Origin: JADJWR01 sp964509545
Lineage (GTDB): Bacteria > Pseudomonadota > Gammaproteobacteria > Burkholderiales > Burkholderiaceae_F
Length of the DNA: 40,732 nucleotides
Direction: 5' to 3'
Assembly: GCA_964509545.1 (NCBI GenBank)
Contig: CAZDXQ010000035.1
Span: 1-40,732, forward strand
In this document: positions 39,912-40,732 of the stretch, piece by piece
How the letters are laid out: every line of letters begins with the position of its first letter
How positions within the stretch are numbered: the first letter of the stretch is position 1
The notes under the pieces: generated by a model
The model's input: only the letters and a program-made list of their open reading frames with translations
Databases searched by the model: none
Told to the model about the DNA's origin: nothing
Program-made: the position numbers and the translations under genes

Positions 39912-40301
39912 GTGCTTCGCCTAATCTCGATAGTCGTCGCGCCGCGCGCTGCCCTTCGCCGCGCTGCCCTGCCCGCCCTCTTGGCCTTCCTGGCGGTTCC
40001 GTCCTTCGCAGCCGCTGCCGACAATGCGGCCGCGGCGCCGGCGGCCGTGGCCGCGGCCAAGCAGGACGATGAAAAACGGCAACAGATCGAGCTCGTCGCA
40101 CGGCGCGAAGGCTATCGGCCGATGCTGCGCGACGGCGAGCGGCTGTACTGCAAGGAAGAAACGGTCACGGGCTCACGCGTCAACAGGCAGCGCACCTGCC
40201 TGACCGAGGATCAGATCGTGCTTCGGATCAACACAGAAAAGGCGGTGGCGACCGAAATCCTCGAAAACGCCAGCCGAGGCTTCACGCCGCGTACGCCCTG
40301 A
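39912..40301 (+). CDS. Small secreted protein with TGSR/Cys motif
   Basis: A 129-residue exported protein starting at GTG 39912, with AGGAG 9 nt upstream; an in-frame ATG at 39849 is less likely. The signal peptide (about 1-35) ends PSFAAAAD. The mature part contains KRQQIELVARREGYRPMLRD and YCKEETVTGSRVNRQRTCLT. The YC...TGSR...C pattern recurs in small exported proteins of Proteobacteria; the two Cys could form a disulphide. Function is unknown. Confidence 0.8.
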   Translation: MLRLISIVVAPRAALRRAALPALLAFLAVPSFAAAADNAAAAPAAVAAAKQDDEKRQQIELVARREGYRPMLRDGERLYCKEETVTGSRVNRQRTCLTEDQIVLRINTEKAVATEILENASRGFTPRTP

Positions 40302-40732
40302 CACCGGCGGCTGAGGGGCGCGTCAGCGCAACGCGCCGACGCAACAAGAGGCGGCGACGGGTAGGTTCGCGCGATCGTTCTGGCGAGAACGCCCGCCGCC
40401 TGCGGACACAACCGGCCTCAAACGCGCATCGCCCGCCCGGGACGGGCCGGCGTGCTCCTATCATGTCGTCACCTGGTGGGCGACGAACCTCTGCAGCAAC
40501 GGGCAACAGCGCGAAATCGCTGCAGAGTCCGTCGTCCCGGCCCCGGCCTCCTGCCTGCCGGGGCAGGCTGCGGCCGGGACACAATCCGGAGGTCGCCAGA
40601 CTGGGCCCCGGCCCCGGATCGAGTCCGGGGCAGGCGCTGCGCCGGAGGCACGTCCGCCCTTGTGCGGAGCATTGTCGCTAGAACCTATCTCAAAACTCTT
40701 GAGCGCGAGGTCATGAGCTTTCACAATCGCGC
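40302..40732. other. Gene-free end region with palindromes
   Basis: About 430 bp to the window edge. It holds a 7-bp inverted repeat GGCGCGT-N7-ACGCGCC (40317-40337) shortly after the last gene, then the palindrome cluster at 40534-40630, and a possible insertion-sequence end at about 40681. I see no coding region with a ribosome-binding site. Confidence 0.5.
40534..40630. repeat. Compound palindromic element (REP-like)
   Basis: Three nested or adjacent inverted repeats. The outer pair is GTCCCGGCC (40534-40542) and GGCCGGGAC (40572-40580). Inside is GCCTGC-CGGG-GCAGGC around 40553-40568. A second hairpin follows: CCCCGGA (40612-40618), loop TCGAG, TCCGGGG (40624-40630). Such GC-rich palindromes are typical of repeated extragenic elements, but only one copy is visible here. 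Confidence 0.6.

Overview
The window is about 40.7 kb of GC-rich, densely coded DNA. The tRNA-Tyr/tRNA-Gly/tRNA-Thr/tuf order, the complete general secretion (Gsp) operon and the single-chain indolepyruvate oxidoreductase all fit a betaproteobacterium (Burkholderiales- or Rhodocyclales-like). Gene content does not fix the genus.

Layout. (1) 1-540: the start of tuf preceded by three tRNA genes on the minus strand, with a near-consensus sigma-70 promoter at 561-589. (2) 859-1818: a metallo-beta-lactamase-fold protein that appears to have lost its second zinc site. (3) 1920-4725: a minus-strand unit of a small membrane protein, a LytS-type histidine kinase and a LytTR response regulator. (4) 5328-17317: a type II secretion system. 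gspC is divergent from gspG-H-I-J-K-L-M-N-D-E-F. The secretin GspD carries a C-terminal SPOR-like domain. (5) 17423-26059: an extracytoplasmic-stress-like locus. On the minus strand is an ECF sigma factor followed by two tandem ChrR-type cupins. Divergently is a long run encoding a secreted DUF4331 protein, a lipoprotein, a TPR protein, a HupE/UreJ-like membrane protein with an EF-hand-like loop, a second ECF sigma factor, an RskA-type anti-sigma factor, a SnoaL-like protein and an SRPBCC protein. The divergent intergenic region has the same TCCAA-N14-CGTA pattern pointing both ways, a candidate shared ECF promoter. (6) 26141-34049: mixed metabolic and envelope genes: an aminotransferase, a response-regulator remnant, a secreted beta-propeller protein, a YHS protein, a DUF6644/DUF6152 pair, an Asp/Glu racemase, a PagL-like deacylase, a small secreted protein and a DUF4870 membrane protein. 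(7) 34435-35129: a Phd/YefM-VapC toxin-antitoxin module that looks less GC-rich than its surroundings. (8) 35521-40301: a YbjQ-family protein, the 1210-residue indolepyruvate ferredoxin oxidoreductase and a small secreted protein. The window ends in a cluster of palindromes and a possible IS end.

How the genes may work together. The T2SS genes form one near-continuous, often overlapping operon that lacks only the prepilin peptidase and pilotin. The best candidate for an undescribed system is the two-sigma cassette at 17.4-26.1 kb. In the proposed model, ECF sigma 1, held by cupin regulators, drives itself and the DUF4331/TPR/HupE operon. That operon in turn encodes a second sigma/anti-sigma pair, giving a possible cascade. 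This model is inference from gene order and promoter-like motifs.
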